Shown here in pieces: positions 13,041 to 25,290 of a DNA stretch of 64,000 bases. Origin of the DNA: Dermatemys mawii (taxonomy: Eukaryota; Chordata; Testudines; Dermatemydidae); NCBI GenBank assembly GCA_007922305.1, contig ML677364.1:21931326-21995325 (forward strand), given 5' to 3'. The position numbers were made by a program, and so were the translations under genes. The stretch's first letter is position 1. Each line of letters starts with the position of its first letter. A model generated the notes under the pieces. That model saw only the letters and a list, made by a program, of their open reading frames with translations, was not told where the DNA came from and did not search any database.

Positions 13041-14486
13041 AGGAGGGAATATTTCTGGTTAAGGGCCCCCAGTGGGCTAGCACCAACACTTATGATCCCT
13101 TTCCTGTGAATCCTGCTGAGTGTGAAACTATCCCCTCTGCACTGCCAGGGATCCACCCCATGCCTCCTGAAGGCAGGGGCTGCTGGTTGCTCCTCCACCC
13201 ATCCCAACAGCCAGGAATCAGGGTTCTCTTATTCTCCCGCAGGCAGATGAGCCTGTGCACACAAGTTTTGGAACTGGGAGTGTTCCTGCACCTCCTGGCT
13301 TGACGTGGTTTTCATCATGTACAGGGTTTACAGTTTGGTTCAATGGCTCTCATTGCCCCCACTATACAAATTGTTCCAGCACCCCTGCCTGCACATTGTC
13401 AGACTGGTCTCTCGTTTTTGCCCCTCTGAAAAGGCAAGGTCTTGTTATATGTTAAATACTGTACTGCTGCTCCCTGGTGAGATACTCAGAAGAGCACACA
13501 GCCTCTCTCATCATCACAACTCAACCCTGATCAACATTCCTAAACATGCCAAGGTATTAGTATACCCTACCTGCCACCATTCTCTGACACTAACACAGTG
13601 CAATGCACATTTTTGGAATATATTTGCATCAGTTCAGATATGAGCTATCTGCAAGTTCCTTCCCATTTTAAAGTCACTCTGTAACAACAAGATTGCTGGG
13701 TTACATATACTGTAAATACATCCAATAGCTAAATAATGTTCATGCTATATGTCCATATTGAGTCTAGTCATTTTCATATTCACAAGTCGTAAGAAGTGAG
13801 GGGGAGAGCAAAGGAATTTCAAATGTTTTCTGGATCCCAACTGTGCAGATCTACTGGCTTAGGGCCCAAGCCTGCAAATTCTTAAGTACCTGCTTAACTT
13901 TTAAAGCAGTGGAACTTTCCACATTCTTAAGGATATGTACCCATGTACATGTTTGCAGACTCAACATCTTAATTATCGCTTAATCCTCTAAACTATGAGA
14001 AATGTCAGAGACTGATGAACATGACCCAAATGGCTTAGTGCTAGGATTGTTTCTCCACACTCACACACATGATTTATTATTTGTATCCCCTGTAATGCTT
14101 AGGAGATCCCACTGTATGCGCTGCTATACAAGCAGATCAAAAATTTGTCCCAAACAACTTACAATCTAAGTCTTTTCTGCTTTTGTGAAATCCACCTGGC
14201 ATCAGAAGTTCAAACAAACAAACAAAAAACCCAAAACAGTTACTTGCTGGAGTTTCCAGTGCTGAAGAGCCTAAACCTTGGAGTCTATAGGCAGAAACAG
14301 CAGATGAGGCAGATCTTCACTAGTTCTTGTTCAGAAAATGGAATGGGATAGGCACGTATACCCCATTGTCATTTTAAATAGTTTTGAAGAAGGGATTTTG
14401 AAAACAAAGCACTACTACTATAAATCCTGCCTGGTATTATTTTACACTGGTAATCCTGATGACCACTGAAATATGACTGTCTAATT

Positions 14487-14793
14487 CAGGAGTTCTCAAA
14501 CTTCATAGCACCGCAACCCCCTTCTGACAACAAAAAATACTACAGGACCCCAAGATGCGGGACTGAAGCCTGAGCACACCCAAGCAAGCTCTGCTGCCCC
14601 AGGGGAGGGGGCAAAGCCAGAGCCCCACCTCCCCAGGCTGGGGAGTCAAAGCTGAAGCCCAAGGGCTTCAACCCCAGGCAGGGGGCCTGTAACCTTAGCC
14701 CTGCCACCCACCTTGGGCATAGGCTTTGGTCCCTGGCCATAGCAAGTCTAAATCAGCCCTGATGACCCCATTAAAACAGTTTGAGAACTGCTG
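14487..14793. mobile_element. hAT-type non-autonomous element with perfect 8-bp duplication
   Basis: The inverted ends are CAGGAGTTCTCAAACTT and AGTTTGAGAACTGCTG. It is flanked by GTCTAATT at 14479-14486 and 14794-14801. A right-half fragment of the same family lies at 26120-26286 (ending CACAGTTTGAGAACTGCT). Confidence 0.9.
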
Positions 14794-15814
14794 GTCTAAT
14801 TCCATGTCCAGAGTTCTCTTCCTGGGCAGATTCTGATCACAAATAATAATAAATCTGAAGTAATTCCATTATAACCACTGGTGTAACTGAGGTCAGAATC
14901 TCACTCCCTCTCTAGACTCTGACACTCAGCCACTGTGAACCAAATCATGTACTACTCAATTGGGCAAAGTTCCCTATTAATGGAGAATTTTGATTAATAA
15001 ACAAAGGATTTGGCCCTCTACTTGCAATGCACAAGATGTTATAAGTATTCTGAAAATTCTAACACAACTGGGAATGGGGTATGGCCAATGGTAACTGGCA
15101 TTTGGAATACCTGAAGGTGACTGTTTTGATTGCTTTTTAGATACCAATTAAATAGTTGTTAGGCCAAACACTGTAAGCTGACTATAGTTTGTTCGACTTT
15201 GTTTTTCTCACAGTGTGTACATGATCTACACAAGTACCAGAATTTTGTTTTCATACTACAGAATGGCAAGCAGAAGGAAAAGTGAATGTATCACTAAGTT
15301 GAAATACTAAAGGGAACAGATGAGGGATGGCAGAACAATAATATCTTTTAAAATATTAATTATTGAATGAGAAGAGGTTATTTAAAATGCTCAGTCAGAA
15401 CAGGGTATTTTAGAGTATGATTTGTAGTAGTAGTGAGCAGGATGGTGTTTTTTCCCTTCATAAAACAGTTTGGAAGAGAAGTCAGTGTTTTTTTAAATTA
15501 AATAAGTGCTGAGTGTGGCTAGTTTTATGCATGTTTATTCCTTCTTTTCTGATTTGGCGCTCATTTTTTTTATACACACCCACACACATTTGACTCTGGT
15601 GAAAATTGACTTGAAAAGAAGACTGATTGAGTTGTTGGTCTTTAAAATGAGACTTCTGTCCCATGAGGAAAACTTTTCCTAAGAATAGAAAGAAAGCAAG
15701 GCTAGAGTACAATAACCTTCCTTCTATTTTAGTATCACTTATTATGCACACATGTCATTATTGATTATTCCTTGAGACTTGCCTCTGGTTGAGCCTAATC
15801 AACAGTATTGCACT

Positions 15815-15905
15815 GCTTGCATCTGACGAAGTGGGTATTAGCCCATGAAAGCTTATGCTCTAAAACTTTAGTTAGTGCCACAGGACTCTTTGTCACTTGT
15901 AGTAT
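15815..15905 (+). mobile_element. Penelope terminal-repeat fragment
   Basis: The fragment matches the terminal repeats at 30827 and 32889, with a 9-base deletion after GTTAG. It includes the hammerhead-like segment described separately and then GTGCCACAGGACTCTTTGTC. No RT coding sequence accompanies it. Confidence 0.75.
15823..15860 (+). ncRNA. Hammerhead-ribozyme-like motif, copy A
   Basis: CTGACGA (15823-15829), an extra A, a hairpin with GTGGG against CCCAT, GAAA (15847-15850), then AGC-TTAT-GCT and C follow the order of a hammerhead core, with stem II and a tiny stem III. Stem I does not pair directly next to the core. Penelope-like elements are known to carry hammerhead motifs in their terminal repeats. 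Activity here is not shown. Confidence 0.45.
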
Positions 15906-16077
15906 TCCTTCAAAGTCTCAGGCTTTTTAACCACATCAAAGTTGGTTAAAAATCGATCAAAAGACATGCAATTTGCTGTTTTTCTGGCATATGGAAACAG
16001 TGGAAGGAAACTAATACAAAACACTACTGTATTTATAAATGGCTGTGGAGTATCAGACAACTGAAAACTAATCCAAG

Positions 16078-16178
16078 ACCTGAAGAAGAGTTCATTCTAA
16101 GTTTGAAAGCTTGTCCCTTTCACAAACAAAAGTTAGTCCAGTAAGAGAGATTATCTCACCTACCTTGTCTCAAGGATA
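16078..16178 (+). repeat. Second terminal-repeat-like family with a hammerhead-like core
   Basis: CTGAAGA (16080-16086), an extra A, a hairpin closed largely by G-T and A-T pairs, GAAA (16105-16108) and GCTTGTC repeat the layout of the Penelope repeats with different sequence. A tail resembling TATTACCTCACCTACCTTGTCTC follows in decayed form. A tail-only copy on the minus strand is at about 39360-39420. Confidence 0.45.
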
Positions 16179-16639
16179 ATATAGTAAAACAAAGGGCTAT
16201 GGTGATATATAGTGTAATAAATATTCCAGATAAATTGGAAATAATATTCAGGTTCTTTTTTCAAGGTGGAAGAAGAATTTTTTTCTAGTGGCAGAGTTGT
16301 ATTTTGAGTCCACTGACATCTGAGTAAGGCTAAATAATGGTTGCAAGAAAAAAAATACATTTTTACAACTTTCAGTCTAACGCACTCAAGAAACAAAATG
16401 CAGCCACCTCTGGCAATCAGCTGACTATAGTCAACAACTAACACAAGGTGATACTGGAGGAATTCCCCCACCACTCCAGTTATTTACCAGTTAACTAACA
16501 AACTCATAAATATCTCTAATAAACTTTAGTGGTTTCATTTATTGCTTCTGATTAAGTTAAAATACTTTGTAAAGGACAACATAAAAGTATATTTTATTAC
16601 CCCTTTTGACTCAGACAGGTAGCCAGTATTCAGGACCTT

Positions 16640-17245
16640 GCAAGTTGTTTACTTTAGGGAGAGACACTGATGATGGAGTCAGGTATTTCTTTAGTGCAAT
16701 CCTGTTTATTTACCAAGAATGTACATAAAGTCCTGTTTCCCTGAACATAGAAGGTGTCAAGTAGCTGGACACAGTTTCTTTGCTCATCATAGTTCCAAAT
16801 CACTTTCAGCCAGCACTCTGCTCAAAACTCTCTTTAGGCCAGTGGCAACTAAACTTCACGGTTCACATAAAACCTTCTTAAAACATTCTTGGGAAGTGAA
16901 TTGATGGGACATCAAGCTCAAATACCACAAGTGGTATATCTACCAAAGTTTGGGAACCCCATCTCATCTTTTTCTCAGGGCCATGCCTGGTCAGTCCGGC
17001 TGTCTGATTGGCTTTCTGCTGCTTCCCTCTCCATTTCTCTGTTGTTTCTCTCACACAGCTTCATCAATCAATGCCCAAGCCCCAGCATGTGCTATAGCAG
17101 TCCTAAAAAAAACAAAACAAAAAAACCCCCACACCCTTTGGGCTACATGGTTCAGCTTCTTCTTGAGCCTTGCCATGTGCCTGTGTTTTGGGTGATGCTC
17201 CTGTTGCTTCAGCTATCTGGTTCCATAAAGGAGCGCAATCCCTTT
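16640..17245 (-). mobile_element. Possible LTR-like sequence
   Basis: On the minus strand the segment ends with AATAAACAGGATTGCAC followed by a short unique tail, which resembles the R/U5 part of an LTR. No clear ends or target duplication were found. The overlapping open frames on the plus strand have no recognisable domain. Confidence 0.25.
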
Positions 17246-17869
17246 TAACACTTACCCTGAAATGAAAGAGGTCTTTCACAACAAACTACAGCAATGTCAT
17301 AGTACAAGCAACAAGTACAATGAAGACCCAGGCAGCTAGGAAATACATACATAAAAATTGCACAATTATGTGTTTCCATTTGTTTGACTCACAGCTTTGC
17401 CCAGTAATCAAGCATGCTTTTCTGACAGTGCAATACACAAGTATTTCTATATTTTGACAGGAAGAACATCTTCAAAATAACAAAATTTGTTGTTACACTA
17501 GTTAGGATAAAATAAAAAGGACTATCAAGTTTCAAGGTGTCCCTCTGCTAGGAACAAGAACACTGTCTGTCTTTCCCACCTCCCCGCATGCATTTTAGGG
17601 GAAGGCACTGACCACTGTCCAAGACGCTGTGGAGAATGGACTGGTTTTAGCAGGAAAAACACAATATACTATTTATAATTCTACAACATACACACACACT
17701 CCTCCTAGATGCCTGATTCTGATTTTGCTTACATAGGAGTAATGCACTGAAGTTGTACTGGTGTAATACAAGATTAGAGTCCATCCCCAAATTAGAAATA
17801 CAATTCCAATAATCTGTTGAGGTTTTTGAGGTGGAGAGAGGGAAGAGAGGGGAGTGTTGTTTTGTTTTG

Positions 17870-17913
17870 TTGTGTGTGTGTGTGTGTGTGTATGCGTGTA
17901 TGTGTGTGTGTGT
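17870..17913. repeat. (TG)n microsatellite
   Basis: A run of TG dinucleotides is interrupted near the middle by TATGCGTGTA. Alternating purine-pyrimidine sequence of this kind is usually length-variable. Confidence 0.95.
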
Positions 17914-18649
17914 TAATTTAAAAGTTTGGTTTCTTATCAGGAATTAAAGAGTCCATCTGCAAAGTCTCATCTACGCCCTTTAAGAAATTTGTAACAAGTT
18001 ACAGGCATCTTCTATTCTTTCTGAAATTTCCTTTGTTAATCTCAATGACATAGAGGCTTGGAGAAGTAGATTTTTTTTTTTACTTCTGTTGACTTACTCA
18101 ACTTGTTCTTACCCTCTACATTAACTTTAAAAAAATCTTTTCATCGAGTTACAGACTGCAAAATGCTTATTCCCTTAGGATCTGATTCTGCCACCCTTAC
18201 TCATGGTGCACTAGTCTTACACCAATGGATTTTCTTACATGAGTAAGTCCTACTAAATATGAGGAATGGTGGCAGAAGCAGACTTAAAGCTACAAATATT
18301 TTGGCATCTGTGACTTGGTGAAAAAAGTCCAGAAATAAGAAATCTTTCATAAATTGAGCCACAGGCCTGACATTTTTCTATTTGCATGTGTCTGTGCAGT
18401 AGAAATGTTTTCAAAGAGGAAGGTAATGGCTTTAAGATGAAACCTTACCGTTGCAGTAACACACTGCCTGCACTGTAACTGCTGGCATCCATGCACACAA
18501 TTATTTGCTATGCAGTGTCAAAGAACGCTCATACTGGAGCCCTCAATGTTAGTTTCTACTTCTTTCAAGTAGAATTCCGTATTCAAATTCCATGTTCATT
18601 CAACTTTCAAGCTCCAGAGAGTCCCTCGGTGGCTCAGCAATAATTAGGT

Positions 18650-20000
18650 GATTCTGTAAAAAAAAACTTCCAAGATTGTTTATTATGCCCCTTATGTGTT
18701 GCTTTACAGAGATTATTGAGACTGCGTTTCTAAGATGGCTGTCTTTTTCTGGATCTGGATGCAGACCATCTTGACTAATCTAAGGGCCTAAAAAGTGGAA
18801 GTAGTTTGGCACACATGGTTGTTATTTTTCCCCCTTGTGTTTCAGACCAGAAGTTCTTATTGTTTTAAAGATTTCCTCTAGGTGCTTATTGTGTTCTTCC
18901 TCTGAAGATCCACACACCGGAATATCGTCCATGTAGACAGTAACTCCCTCTTAGAGTCTTGTAATAGCTGAGCCCTTTCCTCAACGAAAAATGTCAGGCA
19001 CGTTACAAATGCAAAATGGAAGACACATTAAATGTTGTTGGCCCACTCAAGCTATTATGTTCCCAATCCTGAAAGCTGCTCAGCGCAAGGGTTCTGGGTA
19101 TGTCTGTGCAGAGGAATTTGCAGAATCAGGGCTTAATTTAGCACTATTCTTCTACTGGGAATTTTCACAACCCTTTAGAGGAATGTAGGCTTGAACACAC
19201 CTCCTATCCAGCTTTGCAAGGATGTTTACAAGTGCATGCTAAATATACTTTTTCCTCTGAATTGGTGGATTTAAATATAGATGATCAACACATCCGTATC
19301 TGCCTTTTTTTCTTTTATCACAGAAACAGTAGGAGTGCACATCTCTCCGCTGCTCATGAATTCTCACACCATTACCATTGCTTTCCTATTCTTTCTAGTC
19401 CTGCCTGTCTTTTGACAGCTATGGAACAGATATTCTGTGAGTAATACTCAGTGTACAATAGAACTCTGCATTGGGCTCAGTTCAATCTTTATGCTCTGAA
19501 CAGCATTAGAATTAATCTGATTCACATCTATGTTGTCACGGCAGACCACAACAGTATGGAAAATGTATTGCTTGCCCTTTCATTCCACTTGTTCAATAAA
19601 CTGTCCTTTGCATTGTGGCACACTGCCTGGGGATTTCAAAATAGTACTGGTGGCCAGAATGGCAAAATCGTATCATAAATCAATACTGATACCACTGAAG
19701 TGTTAGCATCTGAATCAGTGTGAAAAAGAATATTTGTGTGGCTCTCCTTTAAGATAATTTTCCAAGCAGGCTTTGATTAATTCTCACACTCCAGGGATCT
19801 CCACAAGGAATGTTCTGTTATTACTTCTTTCATTGATTTGATATGATGAACTTTAACTCAATGGCCTTTCTTTTTACACTTTCAGCATATGGCCATTTTT
19901 GCTAGCCAGTAATCACTCTGCTTATGCTTGTGACTGCAGCTCTCTTTGAAGAGTACTATATTTCAGCTTCTATCTGACAATGACTATACTTCCATGCTTT
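18650..20000 (-). pseudogene. Decayed Ty3/gypsy gag-pol remnant
   Basis: Minus-strand reading, upstream to downstream, shows a zinc-knuckle-like segment near 19940-19860 (C-x2-C-KKK-GH pattern with a stop inside), and a protease-like DSDANTSVVS near 19735-19690 in which the active-site Gly of D-S/T-G is Asp. Next come a reverse-transcriptase YMDD (codons at 18935-18924) in the context VTVYMDDI, and a DGLHPDPEK segment (18770-18744) as found just after the RT core in gypsy elements. Stops and frameshifts are frequent, so it is not functional. Flanking LTRs were not identified. Confidence 0.6.
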
Positions 20001-20914
20001 TCTGTATGCTAGCACTGTTTGATTTCTTCCTGTCTGGAAGCAATCTAATTTAAGTCTCTGATAGTCTCTATTCCATTTGTACAGAGCTTTCAGGCTTTTT
20101 TCCAGTTTGTGGTGATGAGCAATAAGGTCTTTTCTCTTTTACTGTGGTCACAGAAAAGTGAAATTGAGATATGATTCCAAGAGGAAATATCAAGGTAAAA
20201 AAAAAGGAAAAAGGAAAGAAATGGTCAAATTGCACTATTTCTCATGTAGCCTTTCTAAAAATCTGCCCCTAATTTTTAATCTTTGCTCTCCTCAAACTTA
20301 CAGAATTCAGATAATTCAGGCAGGTTTCTAATAAAGGCCCGTGTTGTCTCCCCTTCCTTTTGGCAATGTTGCTCTCAACATGCCCTTTCATGTATTATAT
20401 TTCTTTTAGGGATAAAATATTCATTCACACTTTTGCAGAAATGCCTCATATGCATCTGTCTGCTCTCTCCTAGAGATGTGAAAAGATTTGGAAACATGCT
20501 CGGCTTCCCATCCCAATTGCACAGATAAGTGTGTTTACTTGGACATCTCTTTTTTTCCCTTTTGTTTCACTTTATACTTTACTGTAGCTGTCTTAAGTCT
20601 AGAAAATCTTGTTTCCATTCTTCCCATTCTGCAATGATGACAAAACTGAAAGGCTTTGGAAGTTTATAATTATCCATTTCCTTCAGAAACAGAGCATTTC
20701 CAACACATCAGACACAATAAATCAACACAGCCCACATTTTCAGATGTGCCTGCTAATTTAGACAACTTGGATCTAGGTTTCCAGAAGTGCTCAGCACTCA
20801 GTTCCAGTTCAAGTCAATGGCAAATGTGGGTACTTGGCAGCTTTGAAAGTCTGGTTCAAGGCATCAGCTTCAGCACATACACCCCGCCACCTGTCCCCAA
20901 AAATGCACACTTTT

Positions 20915-21030
20915 GAGAACTCTGGACTTAAACAAGGACTCAGTTTCCTCATCTGTAAAATGGGGATACTACTTGAAACTGATCTACAAGTTGGATGTGA
21001 AGGTTAATTTAATGTTTGTAAAGCACGTCA
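20915..21030 (+). repeat. Old SINE (MIR-like) fragment
   Basis: TCAGTTTCCTCATCTGTAAA followed by ATGGGGATACTAC and GTAAAGCACG is the typical 3' half of MIR/CORE-type SINEs. The tRNA-derived half is not visible. Confidence 0.55.
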
Positions 21031-21748
21031 AAACTAGAAAATATTTTTACTTTTTAATCATCAGGCTGTTCTTGCACCTTTGTAACTTTTCACATGTAAA
21101 AAAGTAGCTTTCTCCCTTTGTTGATAAAGTTGTAATATTAGAAAATTTAAATATTCAGAAGTGATATTCTGACCACAACCAATTTGAATGAACAAACTAT
21201 ACTGTGAACACAGAATTTTCTGATACAATATTAAAAGTTCACAATGATGTTTTTTTTTACAAGGCTGATATTTACTGTGGAGCGTATGCGAGTTTATGCC
21301 TTCATGTTACAGTTTCAGTTACACAACATTTATAATTGTTTGGCAAAGAAGTGTTATATTAGATGTTCTTCTTAACTGGCAATCATCATGACAATAACAA
21401 CAAAGTGAGACTGACATCTTGTGTCTTTCCAGAAACATCCCCATAATATTAAACTATCCTAAGATAGTTCCCAGGTGATGCATCATATGTAGACGATTGT
21501 CATCAAACTTGACCTTTAATTTTGGCATTTACTGTGAAAGTGGAAATAACTTCAAGACTTCTGTGGCCATTGGAAATTTGGGTTGTAGTTAATCTAATAC
21601 ACTTTGTTTTCAGACAAGGAAAAGGTGTCAGCTACTCTGCTCCTGGATCATTTTGCCAACTGATCTGTACAGTGGAATTGATGACAACTGTAGCTAAGTG
21701 ATTTATTGGGAAAGTAAATTGAGGATCTTATTGTGATATGCTGTCCTT

Positions 21749-22675
21749 TTGCACAAAGAATGGTCCTGTGGTTAAGACATTGGACTGATTCAGAAGACCA
21801 ACCTGTGGCAGAGTGGACTATGTCCGGAGGCCCCCTGCTAGAGGCCTCGTGGCCCTGCACCCTGCCCCAGAATAAACCACCGAAAAGTCCTCCAGGCAGC
21901 CTAGAATGGTTTCAAAAGAGTGGTCAATCAGAGAGGCTGCTGGAACGACCAATAAGGGGTCAGAAGGGCCAGACAAAAAGCAAGCAGCAGAGCAGCCCTT
22001 CAGTTGCTGTGTGGAGCCTGATGAGGGAGGACTGGGTGCCTGGCTGGCTAGATGATCAGCAGGCCACAGACAGCTCACTGCAGAGAGTTCAGAAGGCAGA
22101 ACTGAGCTCAGAGAAGGCTGTCAAAGACCAAGTGCCTGGCTGGCTGGATAGAGCAGAAGCAGGACCACAAAAAGGTCAGTGTGGGCAGACTGCGCCTAGA
22201 ATCTGACCAAATCAGCAAGGACTGAGATGGGCCCCGGCTGGGTGGTTGAAGATGGCAGTGCCTCTGGGAGAAGCCTTAGAGCTAAGACTCCACACCAGAG
22301 CTGAGAAAGAAGTTGTACTGTATACCCCAGAAGAGGGGACAGTCTATGTTGCTTGGACTAAGTCGCTGAAGACCCTCCAAAAAAACATCAGCCTCGGGGG
22401 AGAAGGGGAAGGTGATTGTGAGAGGCAGATGCCACCCTGATATGAGAACTAAAACCAAAAGCAAGCTCACATCCAAACAACCAAAGGGGATTGCCTGTGA
22501 GAGGTGGGTGCCACCCTGAAAAAGACTGATCGTAGGTATGTTGGCCAAAGAAAAAGGGGTGCCCATGAAAGGTGGATGCTGATGCTGTTACACAACCTTA
22601 AATTCTTAATGGACTCAGATTTCCAGTGTAACATTACGCAAGTCACATAACACCTCCCTCAGTTCCCAGTCTTTG
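21749..22675 (+). repeat. SINE split by an LTR insertion
   Basis: The left piece (21749-21803) reads GGTCCTGTGGTTAAGACATT, a tRNA-like SINE head. The right piece (22598-22675) resumes with CGCAAGTCACATAACACC and CTCAGTTCCCAGT, the SINE middle. The interval is the solo LTR at 21804-22592, so the SINE is older than the LTR. Confidence 0.55.
21804..22592 (+). mobile_element. Solo LTR with 5-bp target duplication
   Basis: The 789-bp segment starts TGTGGCAGAG, ends GATGCTGTTACA, and is flanked by CAACC at 21799-21803 and 22593-22597. TG...CA ends and a 5-bp duplication are typical of LTR retroelements. No internal coding sequence remains, so recombination between two LTRs is the simplest explanation. 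Orientation is tentative. Confidence 0.7.
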
Positions 22676-22683
22676 TGCATTGT

Positions 22684-23425
22684 ATCTTGGAGTCATCAAG
22701 AATAGTTCTCTGAAAATATCTGCTCACTGTGCAGCAGTAGTCAAAAAAAGCTAACAATGTTAGGAGGAACCATTAAGAAAGGAATATCTAAGATGACAGA
22801 ATATATCATAATGCTGCTACACAAATCCATGGCACTTGCAGACCTTGAATTCTGCTTGCAGTTCTGGTCACCCCATCTCAATAAAGATATTAGAATAGGA
22901 AAAGCTACTGACAAAGGCAACAAAAATGAGAAAAAGATTTTAAAGACGGATTGTTCATTTTAGAAAAGAGAAGATTAGAGTGAGATATGGACTAAGCGGG
23001 GTCCACAAAATCATGAATGGGGTGGAGAAAGTGAATAGGGAAGTGTTATTTACCCTTTCACATTACACTAGGACCAGGGGTTACCCAATAAAAGTAATAA
23101 GCTGCAACATAAGCAAGAACTTCACACAGCAGTCAACCTATGGAATTTGTTGGCAGGGAACATTGTGAGGGCTAAAATAACTGGGTTGAAAAAAGAATTA
23201 GATAAATTCATGGAGGACAAGTCCATCAATGGCTAATAGCCAAGAGGGTCAGCTAAACCTCTGACTGCCAGGACCTGGGACTGGATGATAGGGGAGGGAT
23301 CACTTGATAAGTGCCCTGTTCTGTTCATTCCCTATGAAGCATCTGTCACTGGCCACTGTCAGGAGACTGGGCTTGATGTACCACTGGTCTGACCCAGTAT
23401 GGCTATTTGTATGTTCTTGCATATC
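22684..23425 (+). mobile_element. CR1 LINE 3' fragment
   Basis: The sequence aligns by eye with the last third of the CR1 RT region at 48600-49340: an EFCLQFWSPHLNKDI-like segment, then GVHKIMNGVEKVNREVLF. It ends with the 3' UTR text GGTCTGACCCAGTATGGCTA. Many small deletions and stops are present. Confidence 0.8.
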
Positions 23426-23798
23426 TTTCTCGCCTGTTTAGAACTTAAGCACTTCAAGGCCAGGACTGTCTCTTAACATATTTGCTGATACCAAGCACAA
23501 TTTTTGGAGCCACCCCAATTGTTTGTTGGGGGCTGCAAGCACAACTATGTCTCAGAAATAAGTCTACAGTAGATTGCCTGGGGAGGCAAAAGGACAATGC
23601 AAAAGGGAAGTAAATGGAGAACACAATGCTTTCAGTTAACATAACTACAGTGACAAATTCCCCTTTGCTTATTCCCACAACTATGATCTGTTTTCTGTTC
23701 CTTGATCTTAAGCCTACACGCCCGGCCTACCACAATCAGATGTTTATATAGGGTATGAAACTTCTAACTTCACCCCGTTTCTGTGAGTAGAGTCTGGT

Positions 23799-24293
23799 AG
23801 GCCTGGTCTAGACTACACCACAGACGTAGGAAGTGTACATTAACCTAACTTTGTAAGCATCTACGCTACATTGCTCCCACCGATGTAAGGCACTCACAAC
23901 ACCAACCTAATAACTCCACCTCCATGAGGGGCATAATGCTTAGGTCGAGCAGTTAGAGTCGACAGAGTATCTTTATAGACACTGCGTTGACTGTTCCCGG
24001 TGTCGGCCCTTGGGGTTGCAGAGCTCCAGCTGTCAGCCCTGGGCATCAGGGTTCTGGCTGTCAACCCTGGCTGGTGGGGCTCCGGCTCTCAGTGCCGGGT
24101 AGCAGGGTTCTGGGTATCCATGTCTCACTGTGCCCCACACTGACAGGTAAATTGGTGTAAGCACGCCTGATGAGGATAGACACTGCCAACAGAAGGAGCT
24201 AGCGTGGACATGCCAACTCAATTTAATTACTGCATTAGCTGTATGTCAACATAACTTAAATTGACTTAGCTTTATAGTGTAGACTTTTCCTTA
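23799..24293. mobile_element. Non-autonomous TIR element
   Basis: It begins GGCCTGGTCTAGACTACACC and ends TAGTGTAGACTTTTCCTTA, imperfect inverted ends like those of the 4110-4397 family. The interior is unlike that copy. No coding sequence was recognised. Confidence 0.5.
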
Positions 24294-24419
24294 ATCTGTG
24301 AGGTGTAACTAGGAATAAAACAAATAAAAGGTGCAAATTCTTCCTTTTAATGAAATTGAAAGGAGTGAATTCAAAACTGATAAAAGGACATTCGTTTTCA
24401 CATAACACGTAATCAAACT

Positions 24420-25290
24420 GTGCGGAGCTTCGTGCCCCAGGATATAATTGAGGCCAAGAGCATAACAAGATTCAGAGAAGGATTGGACATTTTATGGATA
24501 AAAAGATCCAGGTGTGAGAAGGTAAATCTCACCACTGCAGCACCTCCTACTGGCTGTCTGGGGTATTCACACTGCACCCTCTTCTGGTGGCATCTTGCCC
24601 ACTGTCACCTCTGTTCCTGGACCCACATCACTTCCAGGACCACAGCATCCTCTTCCGTGACACTGCCCTCCAGCTGTGCCACACTCTATTCCCCCCTTCC
24701 AGGGGGAGGGGAAGATCTGTAATCTACTGTCCAGCTACTCCCTTCAGTGGTAAACTGCAGCCACTTCCTTCAGTGACTCCAGCATCCCCTTGCCTTTGTG
24801 TCAGGGCCTCTGTCTGCAGATGCCTGCCAGAAGTTGCCTTTAGCTCCCTGTGGTCTCTACCTGCAGTACTGATCTGTCCAGGGTGCTTGTTGCCCTCTGC
24901 CTGTAAGGCACCCAGTCCTCCTCCCTTCTCAAGGTCTAGGGAGTGACTGCCTCAGCTCTGTTCTGCAGCCCTTCTTATATGGGTCAGCCTGGCCCCAATT
25001 AGCTGCTCTTATAAGCCCTTCTGTGATTGGCTGCCTCCTGAGCAGCCTCCCTGGGGCTGCTTTTAACCCTTTTCTGTCAGTGTGCAGCAGATGCCCCACC
25101 ACACCAGGATTATAATAGTTACCACTAAAACTAAGGTTGTTGAAAGGATATAAAACCTCATAAATCTCAAGGGTTAAGACATTCTCAGTCAAGATGAAAC
25201 CTTCCTGAGGAGCAGATTATCCCACATCTGCTTACTGTGGGATTTCTTGCACCCTCCTCTGAAGCATCTAGTGATGATCGCCTGACATTG
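24420..25290 (+). mobile_element. Old CR1/L2-like LINE tail split by a solo LTR
   Basis: The left piece (24420-24512) contains AGATTCAGAGAAGGATTGGA and ATGGATAAAAAGATCC. The right piece (25104-25290) resumes GGATTATAATAG, then AGATTATCCCACATCTGCTT and CTGAAGCATCTAG, the usual 3' end of such LINE tails. The LTR at 24513-25103 interrupts it. Confidence 0.5.
24513..25103 (-). mobile_element. Solo LTR with 5-bp target duplication
   Basis: The 591-bp segment has TGTGAGAAGG at one end and CCCCACCACA at the other, flanked by CCAGG at 24508-24512 and 25104-25108. TATA-like sequences and a CCAATCACAG-type box appear in a plausible order on the minus strand, so that orientation is preferred. Open frames through it are accidental. 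Confidence 0.7.

Larger units (their letters stand above)
13041..18649. other. Intergenic, mostly unique AT-rich DNA
   Basis: Apart from the hAT element, terminal-repeat fragments, LTR-like piece and TG repeat listed separately, I see no gene. Open frames up to 119 codons (for example at 16889) lack domains and codon structure. Small MIR-like scraps occur near 13862 and 18187. Confidence 0.5.

Noticed and set aside
16889..17248. 119-codon plus-strand frame
   Set aside because: It has no recognisable domain, overlaps a second unrelated frame, and lies in an LTR-like repeat.
21733..22206. 157-codon frame
   Set aside because: It crosses the boundary between a SINE and a solo LTR, so it cannot be an ancestral gene.
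24420..24946. Overlapping 100- and 119-codon frames
   Set aside because: They run through a solo LTR and the interrupted LINE tail. No domain is visible.
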